From contig JAQVVM010000004.1 of the NCBI GenBank assembly GCA_028698995.1, positions 60,241 to 124,240 of the forward strand: 64,000 nucleotides of DNA, written 5' to 3'. Positions 35,453 to 45,710 of this stretch are shown here, piece after piece. Below the pieces are notes generated by a model, which made no database searches, was not told the DNA's origin, and worked only from the letters and a program-made list of their open reading frames with translations. Every line of letters begins with the position of its first letter. Position 1 is the stretch's first letter. The position numbers were made by a program, and so were the translations under genes. The stretch is from Bacteroidales bacterium (GTDB taxonomy: Bacteria > Bacteroidota > Bacteroidia > Bacteroidales > PXBB01).

Positions 35453-37597
35453 ATGAAATTCAAAACTTTAGCGCTTTTGCTTATTAGTGTATTCTCAGGA
35501 TTTTTTCTCAGTTCCAAGGGTCAAGGCACTCATGAACATCATTCCGGCAACTGCTTATGCGGTACAGACAGCCTTTTAATAGAGGCATTAAAAAATCCGG
35601 AAGTAAGAAAAGAAAGAGCCAGGCTCGAAAACTTTACTCAAAACTACATTGAAAATGAATTATACAAAAACGATAAAAGTATCAAGGTTATACCTGTGGT
35701 TTTTCATGTCATCCATCAATATGGTGAAGAAAATATCACAAAAGCACAAATTGAGGATGCTTTAAGAATAGCAAACGAAGATTTCAAAAAACTTAACAGC
35801 GATATAACTGATGTTATTCCGAATTTTTCAGGTATAACCGGTAATGTTCAGGTTGAATTCAGACTTGCCCGAAAAGATCCCAACGGCTTATGTACAGACG
35901 GGATAACAAGAACAGAATCTCCCCTTACATTCTCGGCCGATGACAATGTTAAAGATCTTATTGTATGGAACACCAATAAGTATTTAAACATTTGGGTTGT
36001 AAATAATATTTCATTCGGAGCAGGTGGATACTCCTATTTGCCGGGTTCACAACCCAATGCCAACTACAGAGGTGTTGTTCTCATCAACACGCAATTAGGT
36101 AGTATTGGTACTTCCAATGGTTCCAACTTTGCCTCCCGCACTCTTACACATGAAATTGGACACTATTTTAACCTTTATCACCCATGGGGATGGAGTAATG
36201 ATCCCGGTCTGGCATCAAACTGTAATATGGACGACGATGTTTCAGATACGCCCAACACCGTTGGTACACTCATGACATGTAATCTCAATCAAACCAGTTG
36301 TTCATCCCTTGATAATGTTCAGAATTTTATGGACTATGCCACTTGTTCCAAAATGTTTACAGAGGGTCAGGTTACTCGAATGCAGGCTGCTCTGAACTCA
36401 ACAGTAGGAGGGTTAAGTTATTTGTGGCAAACTTCAAATCTTATAGCCACCGGCACCAACGATGGCTATTCAGCAGCTCAATGTGCCCCAAAAGCTGATT
36501 TTTCGTCTGATACTAAACAAGGTTGTGCAGGAGTTACTATTAATTATTTTGATGAGTCATACAATGCTGATGTTGATGGTTCTTGGAGCTGGCAATGGGC
36601 TTTTCCGGGAGGTACTCCCTCTACATCAACCCTCCAAAATCCTACAATTGTTTATGCAACTCCTGGAAAATACAATGCAAGTTTAACTGTTAGTAACTCT
36701 ACCGGTAGCAATACAAAAACTAAAATTCAATATGTTCAGATTTACCAGATTGGTGGCGGAGAAAGTATGCCTTTAACTGAAAGTTTTGAGCAAAGCTCTT
36801 TCCCTAACCACCCCTCCGACCCTTTAAAAAACTGGATAATTAGTGGTAATTCTTCTTTGAAATGGGAAAGAAGTACTGCTGCAGCAGTAACAGGAAGTGC
36901 CTCTATGCGCATAAGAAACGCTACTATTCCTGAAGGTTCAATTAATTATTTTATGTCCCCTAATATTGATATGGGCTTTATTGAAGCACCTGTGAATATC
37001 TCATTTAAACTGGCTTATGCCCAACGCACTTCTGAATCTAACGATAGACTACGAGTTCTGGTTTCGAAAGATTGCGGTAAAACTTGGATACCTCGCTATT
37101 CAAGAACCGGCGTAGGTTTGGTTTCAAACGGTGGTGCTTATGTAAGCACTAATTTCGTTCCTACATCAGCGCAGTGGAAAGATGAAACTGTCAATGTGTC
37201 AACTCTTGCAAACAGTCCAAGTACACTCATACAATTTGAATGCAGAAGTGAGGGTGGTAATTACATGTATATTGATGATATTAATATTACCGGAGTTGTT
37301 GGAATTGAAGAATCAGATAATTCGCTTTTATCTGACTTTCAGATTTTTCCAAACCCCCTATCTTTTGACTCATACATTTCATTTACATTAACCGAGGCCA
37401 ATCCAACAAAAATTTCTATTTATGATATTATTGGACATAAATTGGCCTCTTTCGACCTTGGCCAAATGACCGAAGGAATATATGATATTAAATTTAGTGA
37501 AATTTTATCAAGACCGGCTCAAGGTATGTATATTGTTGAAATTAACTCAGGAACATATAGAGCTGCAAGAAAAGTTGCTGTGACAGAGCATTTTTAA
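35453..37597 (+). CDS. Secreted M43-family zinc metalloprotease with PKD domain and T9SS tail
   Basis: A 714-residue pappalysin-like (M43) protease. Signal peptide at residues 1-24. The pro/N-terminal part leads to IPVVFHVIHQYGEENI at about residue 81. The catalytic zinc site HEIGHYFNLYHPWG starts near residue 233 and the downstream Met-turn is QNFMDYATCSKMF, the family pattern. A PKD-like domain follows (FDESYNADVDGSWSWQWAFPGG), then a jelly-roll-like carbohydrate-binding type region (LTESFEQSSFP), and finally a type A sorting tail (FQIFPNPL, ISIYDIIGHKLASFDLG, GMYIVEIN). It is exported by the T9SS to the surface or medium, probably to digest extracellular protein. Confidence 0.93.
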   Translation: MKFKTLALLLISVFSGFFLSSKGQGTHEHHSGNCLCGTDSLLIEALKNPEVRKERARLENFTQNYIENELYKNDKSIKVIPVVFHVIHQYGEENITKAQIEDALRIANEDFKKLNSDITDVIPNFSGITGNVQVEFRLARKDPNGLCTDGITRTESPLTFSADDNVKDLIVWNTNKYLNIWVVNNISFGAGGYSYLPGSQPNANYRGVVLINTQLGSIGTSNGSNFASRTLTHEIGHYFNLYHPWGWSNDPGLASNCNMDDDVSDTPNTVGTLMTCNLNQTSCSSLDNVQNFMDYATCSKMFTEGQVTRMQAALNSTVGGLSYLWQTSNLIATGTNDGYSAAQCAPKADFSSDTKQGCAGVTINYFDESYNADVDGSWSWQWAFPGGTPSTSTLQNPTIVYATPGKYNASLTVSNSTGSNTKTKIQYVQIYQIGGGESMPLTESFEQSSFPNHPSDPLKNWIISGNSSLKWERSTAAAVTGSASMRIRNATIPEGSINYFMSPNIDMGFIEAPVNISFKLAYAQRTSESNDRLRVLVSKDCGKTWIPRYSRTGVGLVSNGGAYVSTNFVPTSAQWKDETVNVSTLANSPSTLIQFECRSEGGNYMYIDDINITGVVGIEESDNSLLSDFQIFPNPLSFDSYISFTLTEANPTKISIYDIIGHKLASFDLGQMTEGIYDIKFSEILSRPAQGMYIVEINSGTYRAARKVAVTEHF

Positions 37598-37680
37598 ACA
37601 CAAGCTGATTTTATTTTATCTGAACGTTGATTTTTTCTCTAAATTAGCGTTTTAAAACCTTGATGGTTCTCTGAAAATCT

Positions 37681-39258
37681 ATGTTAAAAAAGATATTATC
37701 AATATGGTTGTTAGTTCTGTTGTTTCTGGCATCTTGTCTTAAGGAACCACAAAATCCACAATGGGAAATTTCTGTTCTTGCACCTCTTTTCAAATCTGAT
37801 CTTGGCATCCAGAATTTTTTTGCCGATTCACTCATGGAAAGTGACTCTAATCTTGTTTTGCATATTGTTTACAGAAATACACTTTATGATTTTATGCCGG
37901 ATTCGATATTAGAAACACCTGATACAATTACTTTTCAGGCCTATCAATCTCCAATTATAATGAACCTACAGCCCGGCCAACTGTTTATTAATAAGACTGA
38001 GGAAAAAGTTTATAAATTTGGTAATTCAAAAATTACCCAACTCAAAATCAAAGAAGGGTACTTGCTCTTTAGTGCCACCAATTCTCTCTCTGAAAGCGTT
38101 TTAATGACCTATTCAATTCCCTCTGCAAAGAAAAACGGTCAATCATTTGAGATGACAGAGCTCATTCCTGCATTGTCAACCGGTGCCAATGAATTCAGCA
38201 AACGTATTGATATTTCCGGTTACTCACTTGACCTTAGAGGGAGCAGTGGTTTGGGAGCTAACACACTAAGCACTAACATTAAAGCCCGCCTTAATCCCAA
38301 TGGACATGCCACACAGATTACAAATACGGATAACTTTAACACCCTTGTAAAATTCGACGAATTTGTTATCGGCTATATTCGTGGGTACTTCGAATCCGTT
38401 GAAATTGATGTTGATGACGAATCAAAAATGGATGTGTTCAGTATCATCTCCTCCGGAAATATTGACTTTGAAAATATAAACCTTGATTTAATTATTGAAA
38501 ATGGTTTTGGCATTGATGCTCAAATGAAAATCAATGAAATAATTTCAAAGAATACAGTTTCAGGTCTGGAAGTACCTCTGCATACTCCCATATTGGGGCA
38601 AAGCATTAATATCATGCGGGCTTCAGAAACAGGCAATGACAATCATCCGGTTAATTCTACATATTACCCTATTGATTTTACCTATTCAAATGTGAAGCAA
38701 ATGCTTGAAAATCAACCCGACCGCTTGATTTTTAATTTATCAGGACTTACAAATCCACTAGGTAATATTTCAGGGGGTAATGATTTTTATTATGATGGAT
38801 ATGGTTTAAAAATCATTTTAAATCTAGACATCCCATTATCCCTTAAAGCCACTGCCCTTACACTCAGCGAAACCTTTGATTTTGAAATGTCTGAGCCTGA
38901 AAATAAGAATTTCATAATTCAAGGTACCTTTAAGCTGATTGCCGATAATGGCTTCCCTTTTGATGCTCTTGTTCAACTCTTTTTACTCGATGAAAATGAC
39001 ACTTTGCTTGACTCTCTGCTGTTTAATAACTTGGCTTTAGCAGCACCCTTGAACAGTAGTGGCATTGTTGAATCTGTTAACAGAACCGTCATGGAAGCCC
39101 CTATGCCACCTGAAAAACTAGACAAGCTTTTCCTTACAAAAAAAATGAATTTGCGAATTGTTTTTGACACGCACAGCAGTGAATATATCAAAATATATGA
39201 TTTCTACAGAATTGGTCTGAAGTTAACAGGAGATTTTGATTTCATGGTACAACAATAA
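37681..39258 (+). CDS. Large exported lipoprotein of unknown function
   Basis: A 525-residue lipoprotein: hydrophobic signal (residues 6-18) and lipobox LASC, with lipidated Cys19 followed by LKEPQNPQWEI. The rest is Ser/Asn-rich beta-type sequence with no enzyme motif (for example LNPNGHATQITNTDNF and FDTHSSEYIKIYDFYRIG). It is 11 bp upstream of a DUF5723 gene, which encodes an outer-membrane beta-barrel type protein, so the two could form a surface complex. Confidence 0.75.
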   Translation: MLKKILSIWLLVLLFLASCLKEPQNPQWEISVLAPLFKSDLGIQNFFADSLMESDSNLVLHIVYRNTLYDFMPDSILETPDTITFQAYQSPIIMNLQPGQLFINKTEEKVYKFGNSKITQLKIKEGYLLFSATNSLSESVLMTYSIPSAKKNGQSFEMTELIPALSTGANEFSKRIDISGYSLDLRGSSGLGANTLSTNIKARLNPNGHATQITNTDNFNTLVKFDEFVIGYIRGYFESVEIDVDDESKMDVFSIISSGNIDFENINLDLIIENGFGIDAQMKINEIISKNTVSGLEVPLHTPILGQSINIMRASETGNDNHPVNSTYYPIDFTYSNVKQMLENQPDRLIFNLSGLTNPLGNISGGNDFYYDGYGLKIILNLDIPLSLKATALTLSETFDFEMSEPENKNFIIQGTFKLIADNGFPFDALVQLFLLDENDTLLDSLLFNNLALAAPLNSSGIVESVNRTVMEAPMPPEKLDKLFLTKKMNLRIVFDTHSSEYIKIYDFYRIGLKLTGDFDFMVQQ

Positions 39259-39269
39259 TTGAATCTGAT

Positions 39270-40559
39270 TTGAAAAAGATATTACTCTTCATCTTATTGA
39301 TAACATGTGCTTTAAATATTAAAGCACAGAATAAAGTCAAATGGATGAACGACTTTCTTGAACCTCATATCGCTTTTGAAACTAATTATTTTATCGGCTC
39401 TCCGACAATAAGTGACGATTTTATCAACAGCTATTTCGATGGTGATTTTTTAAATGACACCATTAAAAATGAAGTCATCTCAAAATTAAACACTTACAAC
39501 ATTTTCGGTGCTTACAATAATTTCAAATTATCATTCACACGACCCATTGAATTATCTTTCGCAGATCATTTCCATTTCGCTATAGAAAATAGAAATACCA
39601 TGGATTTAAGAGTAAATGATAACTTATTTAAACTTGTTTTTAATGGAAATGAACAATTTGCAGGAGAAGAAATTGAAATATCAAATAATCATTTGTACTA
39701 TTCAGGGTTTTCGCAAGTTAAAGCAGGTTTTATTAAAAGTTTTTATACAACACGCTTCGACCACACTTTCGCTCTAATTGGAAGCATTAATATTGGTACT
39801 ACCCACAATTATATCAATATTAATAATGCTTCTTTGCTTACTGCTGATAATGGGACATTCATTGACTCAAAACTGAACGCTGAAGTGCTTTGGGCAAAAA
39901 ACAATTCTGATGAAAAAATAAAATTTATCAATGGTTTAGGTGGTGGTATTGATTTATTTTACCATTTTGAATGTGACAGGGGCAATAACTTTAGCCTTGC
40001 TGTTAATGATATCGGTTTTATTCATTGGTTTGAAAAACATTCCACCACACTCAGTACCGACACTTCAATTTACTTCGACGGACTTCAAATTGATGATATT
40101 CTCAACATCAGTGCTACTACCGATGAGCTGAATGCCGACAGTCTTAAAGAAACATTCAAAGCATATACATCAAAGTCTGCATTTACAACCAAATTGCCAT
40201 TCTCTATTCAGGCACATTTTTCACACGACTTTAACGACAAACTAAGCGTAGGAGCCGGATTTATGCATGTTTCCAGTTTAGCTGCAAAACCCTTTTATTT
40301 TGCAGACCTCAAATATCAGGTTTTTCCTTTCTTGCAATTAGTTCCAAATGTTAGTTATGGTGCCTACAGTAAATTTGCAGCAGGGATGGACCTTGTCGTT
40401 AATTTTAATGAATATTATTGCTATGCCGGTTCTGATTTCCTGACTTCTTTTTTAAACTCAGATAAGTTTACCGGCACAGGTTTTTATTTTAAAATTGTTA
40501 AAAAATTTAATGGTTATGAAAAAAGTTCTTTTAGACCCAGCACTATTGATATGCCCTGA
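39270..40559 (+). CDS. DUF5723-like outer membrane protein
   Basis: A 429-residue exported protein with a TTG start (39270) and signal peptide MKKILLFILLITCALNIKAQ. The body is rich in alternating hydrophobic/aromatic beta strands with a C-terminal FYFKIVKKF-type strand, as in outer-membrane barrels. Blocks such as NTYNIFGAYNNFKLSFTRP and HLYYSGFSQVKAGF point to the Bacteroidota family DUF5723. Its 3' end overlaps the start of kdsA. Confidence 0.75.
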   Translation: MKKILLFILLITCALNIKAQNKVKWMNDFLEPHIAFETNYFIGSPTISDDFINSYFDGDFLNDTIKNEVISKLNTYNIFGAYNNFKLSFTRPIELSFADHFHFAIENRNTMDLRVNDNLFKLVFNGNEQFAGEEIEISNNHLYYSGFSQVKAGFIKSFYTTRFDHTFALIGSINIGTTHNYININNASLLTADNGTFIDSKLNAEVLWAKNNSDEKIKFINGLGGGIDLFYHFECDRGNNFSLAVNDIGFIHWFEKHSTTLSTDTSIYFDGLQIDDILNISATTDELNADSLKETFKAYTSKSAFTTKLPFSIQAHFSHDFNDKLSVGAGFMHVSSLAAKPFYFADLKYQVFPFLQLVPNVSYGAYSKFAAGMDLVVNFNEYYCYAGSDFLTSFLNSDKFTGTGFYFKIVKKFNGYEKSSFRPSTIDMP

Positions 40560-41334
40560 TACCTTTTTTCTTATTGCAGGTCCGTGTGTTGTTGAGAGTG
40601 AAGAAATAACAAGGGAAATAGCAATGAAATTAAAAGAGATTTCAGAAAAATATAATTTGCTGCTTATATTCAAAGCTTCTTACAGAAAAGCAAATAGAAC
40701 AAAAAACAGCTCATTTTCAGGTATAGGAGATAAACAAGCGCTGGAAATTATAGGAAAAATCCGTGACGATTTTAAGCTGCCAACTCTTACCGACATACAC
40801 AATCCTGAAGAAGCCGAAATAGCAGCTCCATTTGTGGATGTATTACAGATTCCTGCTTTTTTATGCAGGCAAACCGACTTGCTGAAAGCTGCAGGACAAA
40901 CAGGTAAATTTGTCAACATTAAAAAAGGACAATTTTTATCAGGGCAGTCTATGTCGTTTGCATTAGAAAAAGTTAGAGCAACCGGCAACAAAAATATTAT
41001 GCTTACAGAACGCGGCACTCAATTCGGGTACTCTGATTTAATTGTTGATTTCAGAAATATTCCCATAATGAAAAAATTTGGAGTTCCTGTTGTTCTTGAT
41101 GTTACACACTCTTTACAACAACCCAACAGACTTTCTGGTGTTACCGGAGGACAACCTGAAATGATAGAAACAATTGCAAGAGCCGGCATTGCTGCCGGCA
41201 CCAATGGTATTTTTATTGAAACACATCCAAATCCAAGTGCTGCATTATCGGATGGAGAGAATATGCTGGCTTTGAGTAAAGTGGATGAACTTATTAAAAA
41301 TTTAATGCAATTGACTAAAAGAAACAAATATTAA
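40516..41334 (+). CDS. kdsA: 3-deoxy-8-phosphooctulonate synthase, metal-dependent type
   Basis: Condenses PEP with arabinose-5-phosphate to KDO-8-phosphate for the lipopolysaccharide core. Motifs: FFLIAGPCVVES, FKASYRKANR, TLTDIHNPEEAE, VNIKKGQFLSG, MLTERGTQFGY, DVTHSLQQP and ETHPNP. The AGPC cysteine, where E. coli has Asn, is the metal ligand of the metal-dependent class. Start: ATG 40516 gives a normal N-terminus; a TTG at 40495 and an ATG at 40510 are alternatives. The start overlaps DUF5723 by 44 bp. The other lipid A/KDO genes are not in this window. Confidence 0.93.
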   Translation: MKKVLLDPALLICPDTFFLIAGPCVVESEEITREIAMKLKEISEKYNLLLIFKASYRKANRTKNSSFSGIGDKQALEIIGKIRDDFKLPTLTDIHNPEEAEIAAPFVDVLQIPAFLCRQTDLLKAAGQTGKFVNIKKGQFLSGQSMSFALEKVRATGNKNIMLTERGTQFGYSDLIVDFRNIPIMKKFGVPVVLDVTHSLQQPNRLSGVTGGQPEMIETIARAGIAAGTNGIFIETHPNPSAALSDGENMLALSKVDELIKNLMQLTKRNKY

Positions 41335-41345
41335 TTCAACAGAAA

Positions 41346-42827
41346 ATGTCTTTTAAAATTATATCAGACCTTTACAAAAAAAGTACAATAAAGTCATTTT
41401 TGTTTGTTTTTTCCGTGCTTCCGTTTTGGTTATTTTCACAAACCCCCATTCAGTTCCAGCACACTTACGGCATCTACAATTATAATTATGGCATGTGCAT
41501 TAAGCAAACAACCGACACCGGCTATATTATTCTGGCAAATGTAAGCGGGTTTTCAGGAAACACAAATGTTTATCTTTTTAAAATTGACAAATACGGAGCT
41601 TTTATGTGGGATAAAATCTATGCCGACACAGCTGTTTTCTGGGCTGAAAAAATGGAAGTTACTTCCGACAAAGGCTTCATAATTACCGGCTATACCAATA
41701 AAGAGGCAGCCATGGGATACAATATTTTTTTAATAAAAACCGATTCCTTGGGTAACAAAGAATGGAAAAAGTACTATGGTGGTCCCGACTGGGATTTCGG
41801 CACCGATGTAACAATTGATTCAAGCGGCAACTATTATGTTACAGGTAATACATACAGCTATGGCTCTGGCGAGAAAGATGTTTACCTGCTTAAAATGAAC
41901 AGTAGTGGTGATACTTTATGGACTAAAACATTCGGGGGACTTAATGAAGAAGCCGGAAACAGCCTTGTTGTTTGTCAGAATAACGACATTGTAATTACAG
42001 GTTATACCAATAGTTTTGGTGCGGGTAATTACGACTATCTTTTGCTTCGCTACGACTCTTCCGGTCAGTTATTATGGAATCGTACTTTTGGAGGTTTGGA
42101 AGACGACAAGGCTTTAGCTGTAAAAGAAATACCTTATGACAATCATTTTATAATAGGGGGGTATTCAAATAGTTATGGAAACGGTTATTATTACTTCTAT
42201 TTTATCAAAGCTTCTCCCGATGGCTTACTAAACTGGCATGAAATAAGCGGTTGGTCTGGCGGAGATTATGGTGATGATAAAATTTTCTCTCTAGACCTGA
42301 CTTATGACAGTGGTTTTGTTTTTATAGGCACATCAACATGGAATATATATCAGGACCTTTTTCTACTTAAGACACATGAAAACGGTCAATGGCATTTTTC
42401 TACTTCCCACGGAGGTTTAGGAACAGACGATGCCAATTATATCATCCAAACATTCGACAGTTGCTTTATTATTGTAGGCACCTCTGAGTGGTTCGGGCCA
42501 AATCTTAAAGACATATATGTTATTAAAACAGGATTGGACGGAACCACTACACCTTACAATAACATTGAAGATATTTTGACTGAGGAAAATACCCCTGTAA
42601 AAATATACCCTAACCCTTTTAACGAAACTGCTAAGATTGAAGTTCCCTTCAACCACACAGAACCACTTCTTTTTATAATCTATGATGTCCTAGGCATTAA
42701 GGTAAAAGAAGAAATAATTACAAACAACAGCTTCTTAAACAGAAGGGATTTCAAAGCCGGTATTTACTATTATCAGCTTCAGAAAAATGCAGAAACCATT
42801 GATAGTGGCAGCTTTGTGGTTTACTAA
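41346..42827 (+). CDS. T9SS type A cargo protein with repeated beta-propeller-like motifs
   Basis: A 493-residue exported protein with a signal peptide in the first 32 residues. It carries about six repeats of a 50-60-residue unit: VYLFKIDKYGAFMWDKIY, FLIKTDSLGNKEWKKYYGG, VYLLKMNSSGDTLWTKTFGG and so on. These SBBP/delta-60-like repeats usually form a beta propeller. The C-terminal VKIYPNPFNETAKIEV and FIIYDVLGIKVKEE is a type A sorting tail. Surface-attached; role unknown, possibly binding. Confidence 0.85.
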   Translation: MSFKIISDLYKKSTIKSFLFVFSVLPFWLFSQTPIQFQHTYGIYNYNYGMCIKQTTDTGYIILANVSGFSGNTNVYLFKIDKYGAFMWDKIYADTAVFWAEKMEVTSDKGFIITGYTNKEAAMGYNIFLIKTDSLGNKEWKKYYGGPDWDFGTDVTIDSSGNYYVTGNTYSYGSGEKDVYLLKMNSSGDTLWTKTFGGLNEEAGNSLVVCQNNDIVITGYTNSFGAGNYDYLLLRYDSSGQLLWNRTFGGLEDDKALAVKEIPYDNHFIIGGYSNSYGNGYYYFYFIKASPDGLLNWHEISGWSGGDYGDDKIFSLDLTYDSGFVFIGTSTWNIYQDLFLLKTHENGQWHFSTSHGGLGTDDANYIIQTFDSCFIIVGTSEWFGPNLKDIYVIKTGLDGTTTPYNNIEDILTEENTPVKIYPNPFNETAKIEVPFNHTEPLLFIIYDVLGIKVKEEIITNNSFLNRRDFKAGIYYYQLQKNAETIDSGSFVVY

Positions 42828-42886
42828 TAAAGCCTATGAAACTTTTTATACTTTTTTAGCGTAAGAAATACCAGTTAATATATAAG

Positions 42887-44074
42887 ATGAAATCAATCCT
42901 ATCCCTTTCAAAGCTTCAATTACTTGTTTTTCTGTTTCTGTTTTCTTTATTCTTATTATTCCCTTTTTCATATACAGCTCTCTCTGAGCATTCACCCATA
43001 ACTTCGAATGACTCAACCATTAAAGTCAACGTTATTTTTGCAGGTGATGCCATGGTGCATTCAACCCAGTATCACAGTGCTTTTATCCACGACAGTGACT
43101 ATTTTGACTTTAGCCCTGTTTTTCAATATATAAAGCCCATTCTGGCAAGTAGTGATATTAACATAGTCAATCTTGAAACAACTTTAGGAGGTAAGCCATA
43201 CTCAGGATATCCCAATTTTTCATCGCCTGACACTTTTGCCTATGCATTGAAAGATGCTGGATTTAATTATGTGGCTTTAGCTAATAATCATACACTTGAT
43301 AAAGGCAAAAATGGTTTACTTCGTACAAATGAAGTATTGATGAATTATAATTTCACTTCATTGGGAACATACAGGGACAGCGCGGACAGAGCTGACCGCT
43401 ACCCTCTGATTATTGAAATAAATTCAATAAAATTGGCTCTGCTAAATTATACCTATGGTACAAATGGAATACCTACACCCGAACCGGTCATTGTCAATTT
43501 GATTGATACCGCACTCATCAGAAAGGATATTGCAAAGGCCAGAAGTCAAGGTGCAGACTTTGTCCTAGTATATTTCCATTGGGGAACTGAATACAGCCGT
43601 CATCCAAATGAGACACAAAGGGAAATAGCCACATTTACATTTCAGGCAGGAGCAGATATTATAATTGGTTCTCATCCACATGTTGTTCAGCCTATTGAAT
43701 TACAGAATGCCGACACAAATGATATTTCTGACAAAAGATGGGTGGTTTGGTCCTTAGGAAATTTTATTTCCAATCAAAGAGACAAACATACAGATGGAGG
43801 CATCATGATAAAATTTACCATCGAAAAGAACATTTACTCTAATAAAACTTTTGTAAGCCATATGACATACATTCCATATTGGGTGTATCGTCCTTTAAAT
43901 CCAACCAATTACTACATTGTACCCGTAGCACTTCTGGAGCATAACGATAAGCTTTTTCCGGATATGACAAGTGCAGACAGAGATGCTTTTACATTTTTTT
44001 CAAATGAAACAAGGTTGTTATTAAAAAATGATTCTTTGCCTTTACAGGAAGGCATAATACCTCTCATTAATTAA
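42887..44074 (+). CDS. CapA-family protein (PGA_cap metallophosphatase fold)
   Basis: A 395-residue protein with an N-terminal membrane anchor (residues 10-30). CapA/PGA_cap blocks in order: VIFAGDAMVHS, NIVNLETTLGG, YVALANNHTLDKGKNGLL, LVYFHWGTEYSRHP and IIGSHPHVVQPIE. These proteins carry the metallophosphatase-like fold used in poly-gamma-glutamate capsule export in Bacillus; in Bacteroidota their substrate is mostly unknown. No other capsule gene is nearby. Confidence 0.92.
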   Translation: MKSILSLSKLQLLVFLFLFSLFLLFPFSYTALSEHSPITSNDSTIKVNVIFAGDAMVHSTQYHSAFIHDSDYFDFSPVFQYIKPILASSDINIVNLETTLGGKPYSGYPNFSSPDTFAYALKDAGFNYVALANNHTLDKGKNGLLRTNEVLMNYNFTSLGTYRDSADRADRYPLIIEINSIKLALLNYTYGTNGIPTPEPVIVNLIDTALIRKDIAKARSQGADFVLVYFHWGTEYSRHPNETQREIATFTFQAGADIIIGSHPHVVQPIELQNADTNDISDKRWVVWSLGNFISNQRDKHTDGGIMIKFTIEKNIYSNKTFVSHMTYIPYWVYRPLNPTNYYIVPVALLEHNDKLFPDMTSADRDAFTFFSNETRLLLKNDSLPLQEGIIPLIN

Positions 44075-44162
44075 AAATGCCTTGAACTAAAGAAAATTCT
44101 TGAATATCATTTTAAATGAGTATTAAAATTTATTATTAATGTTGAATTACTAAAAAACATTT

Positions 44163-44900
44163 ATGAAAAGATTATTTTTTACCATTGTAATTGTTTTTAT
44201 TATTATTACCACTACAAAAATTACAGCACAAAATGGTATGTTTATGATGTGCGGCTATGGTTTAGAACAGTATCAGAATACCGATGCCATCACTCTGGTT
44301 GTTAATGATTATAATAATCACAATACCTCAATAGGACTTATTGCAAAAAACAAATTAAAATCTCCAGGGCTTTTTAAAGGTATCAAACTGGGTATGAAAT
44401 CAAAAGTTGGAAGAATGACCATGTCGTTTGATTTAAATTATTCACAGTTTAAAAGCACTGCTGTAAGTAATGACAGCCTTTATTCTTCAGAATATTTTAC
44501 AAAAATTAAAATTGGCAATGTGGGCTTTAGTCTTAATTATGCTTTAAACCTGATAAACCTGGAGTACTTTCGAACAGGACCCGGTTTATCGTTAAACATT
44601 GAAAAATTTCGTATGTACTGCAGAAAAGACAAATCGTATGGCACATCGGCCTATGAAAAACCGGTTGATAAATTTATGATGTCTGCATCTGCCAGATGGC
44701 CTTTGTCATTTGGAGGTATGAAGTTTAATATCGATATTATTCCTTACTATACCCTACCCTTCTGGAAGGTGGATGCTTCTTTGTTTAATTCTGAAGAACT
44801 GAATATGGGATATCATACAGCCTATACCAAAGATCAAATGACTATAAACCCTGTAAGGTGGGGTGTTGAAGTTGTTTTAAATTTTGGCATTAAAGAATGA
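44163..44900 (+). CDS. Exported protein of unknown function, probably envelope
   Basis: A 245-residue protein with a signal peptide (MKRLFFTIVIVFIIITTTK, cut near ITAQN). The mature part has alternating strands typical of outer-membrane beta barrels (IGNVGFSLNYALNLINLEYF, MMSASARWPLSFGGM), ending in VRWGVEVVLNFGIKE with a terminal aromatic strand pattern. No named family recognised. The ATGA at its stop overlaps the start of the SDR gene. Confidence 0.65.
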   Translation: MKRLFFTIVIVFIIITTTKITAQNGMFMMCGYGLEQYQNTDAITLVVNDYNNHNTSIGLIAKNKLKSPGLFKGIKLGMKSKVGRMTMSFDLNYSQFKSTAVSNDSLYSSEYFTKIKIGNVGFSLNYALNLINLEYFRTGPGLSLNIEKFRMYCRKDKSYGTSAYEKPVDKFMMSASARWPLSFGGMKFNIDIIPYYTLPFWKVDASLFNSEELNMGYHTAYTKDQMTINPVRWGVEVVLNFGIKE

Positions 44901-45610
44901 AAAAGGCAATAATTCTTGGTGCAAGTTCAGGAATAGGCAAAGGAGTTGCCCAACTTCTGGTAATCAATAAATATAAAGTAGGTATTACAGGCAGACGCAC
45001 AGACCTCCTTGAAAAAATAAAACAAGAAAACCCTGATTTCATCATAAAATCGTTTGATGTTTCTGATACAAAATCAACTATTGATAACCTTGAAGAACTA
45101 ACAGCCGAACTTGGAGGATTAGACCTTTTGATTATCAGTTCAGGGACTGGCGACCTGAATGAAAATTTAAATTTCGATACTGAAAAGCGAACCATTGACA
45201 CCAATGCAATAGGATTTACAAATGCGGCCTGCTGGGCCTTTAATTTTTTCAGAAAACAAAAATACGGTCATATAGCAGCTATAACCTCTGTAGCCGGACT
45301 GAGAGGAAACAGGCAGGCCCCATCCTATAATGCCACCAAGGCATATCAAATAAATTATTTAGAAGCATTAAGACAAAAAGCAAAACATCTCAAAATGCCT
45401 ATTATAATAACAGATATTAGACCTGGTTTTGTGAAAACCGACATGGCAAAAGGTGATGGTCAGTTTTGGACAGCAACAGTAGATAAAGCATCAAAACAAA
45501 TTTATAAAGCCATAAAGGCAAAAAAACAGGTTGTTTATATTACAGGACGCTGGCAATTATTAGGAATCATATTAAAACTAATCCCACGATTTGTTTACAA
45601 CAAATTATAA
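44897..45610 (+). CDS. SDR-family NAD(P)-dependent oxidoreductase
   Basis: A 237-residue short-chain dehydrogenase/reductase. The cofactor loop is AIILGASSGIGKGVA, the catalytic Ser is in ITSVAGLRG, and the YxxxK pair is in PSYNATKAYQINY. The basic TGRR that follows the first beta-alpha unit (VGITGRRTDL) suggests NADP preference. Start overlaps the upstream gene by 4 bp. Convergent with pepT across a 100-bp gap without visible features. Substrate unknown. Confidence 0.92.
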   Translation: MKKAIILGASSGIGKGVAQLLVINKYKVGITGRRTDLLEKIKQENPDFIIKSFDVSDTKSTIDNLEELTAELGGLDLLIISSGTGDLNENLNFDTEKRTIDTNAIGFTNAACWAFNFFRKQKYGHIAAITSVAGLRGNRQAPSYNATKAYQINYLEALRQKAKHLKMPIIITDIRPGFVKTDMAKGDGQFWTATVDKASKQIYKAIKAKKQVVYITGRWQLLGIILKLIPRFVYNKL

Positions 45611-45710
45611 TCCTTCAAATAACAGAAAAATATTTGTAAGTGTGTCTTGAGTCTAATAGGAATGTACCATTAGGCTGAAACAATGAAACCCAATGCAGTA
45701 TTTCAAAAGT

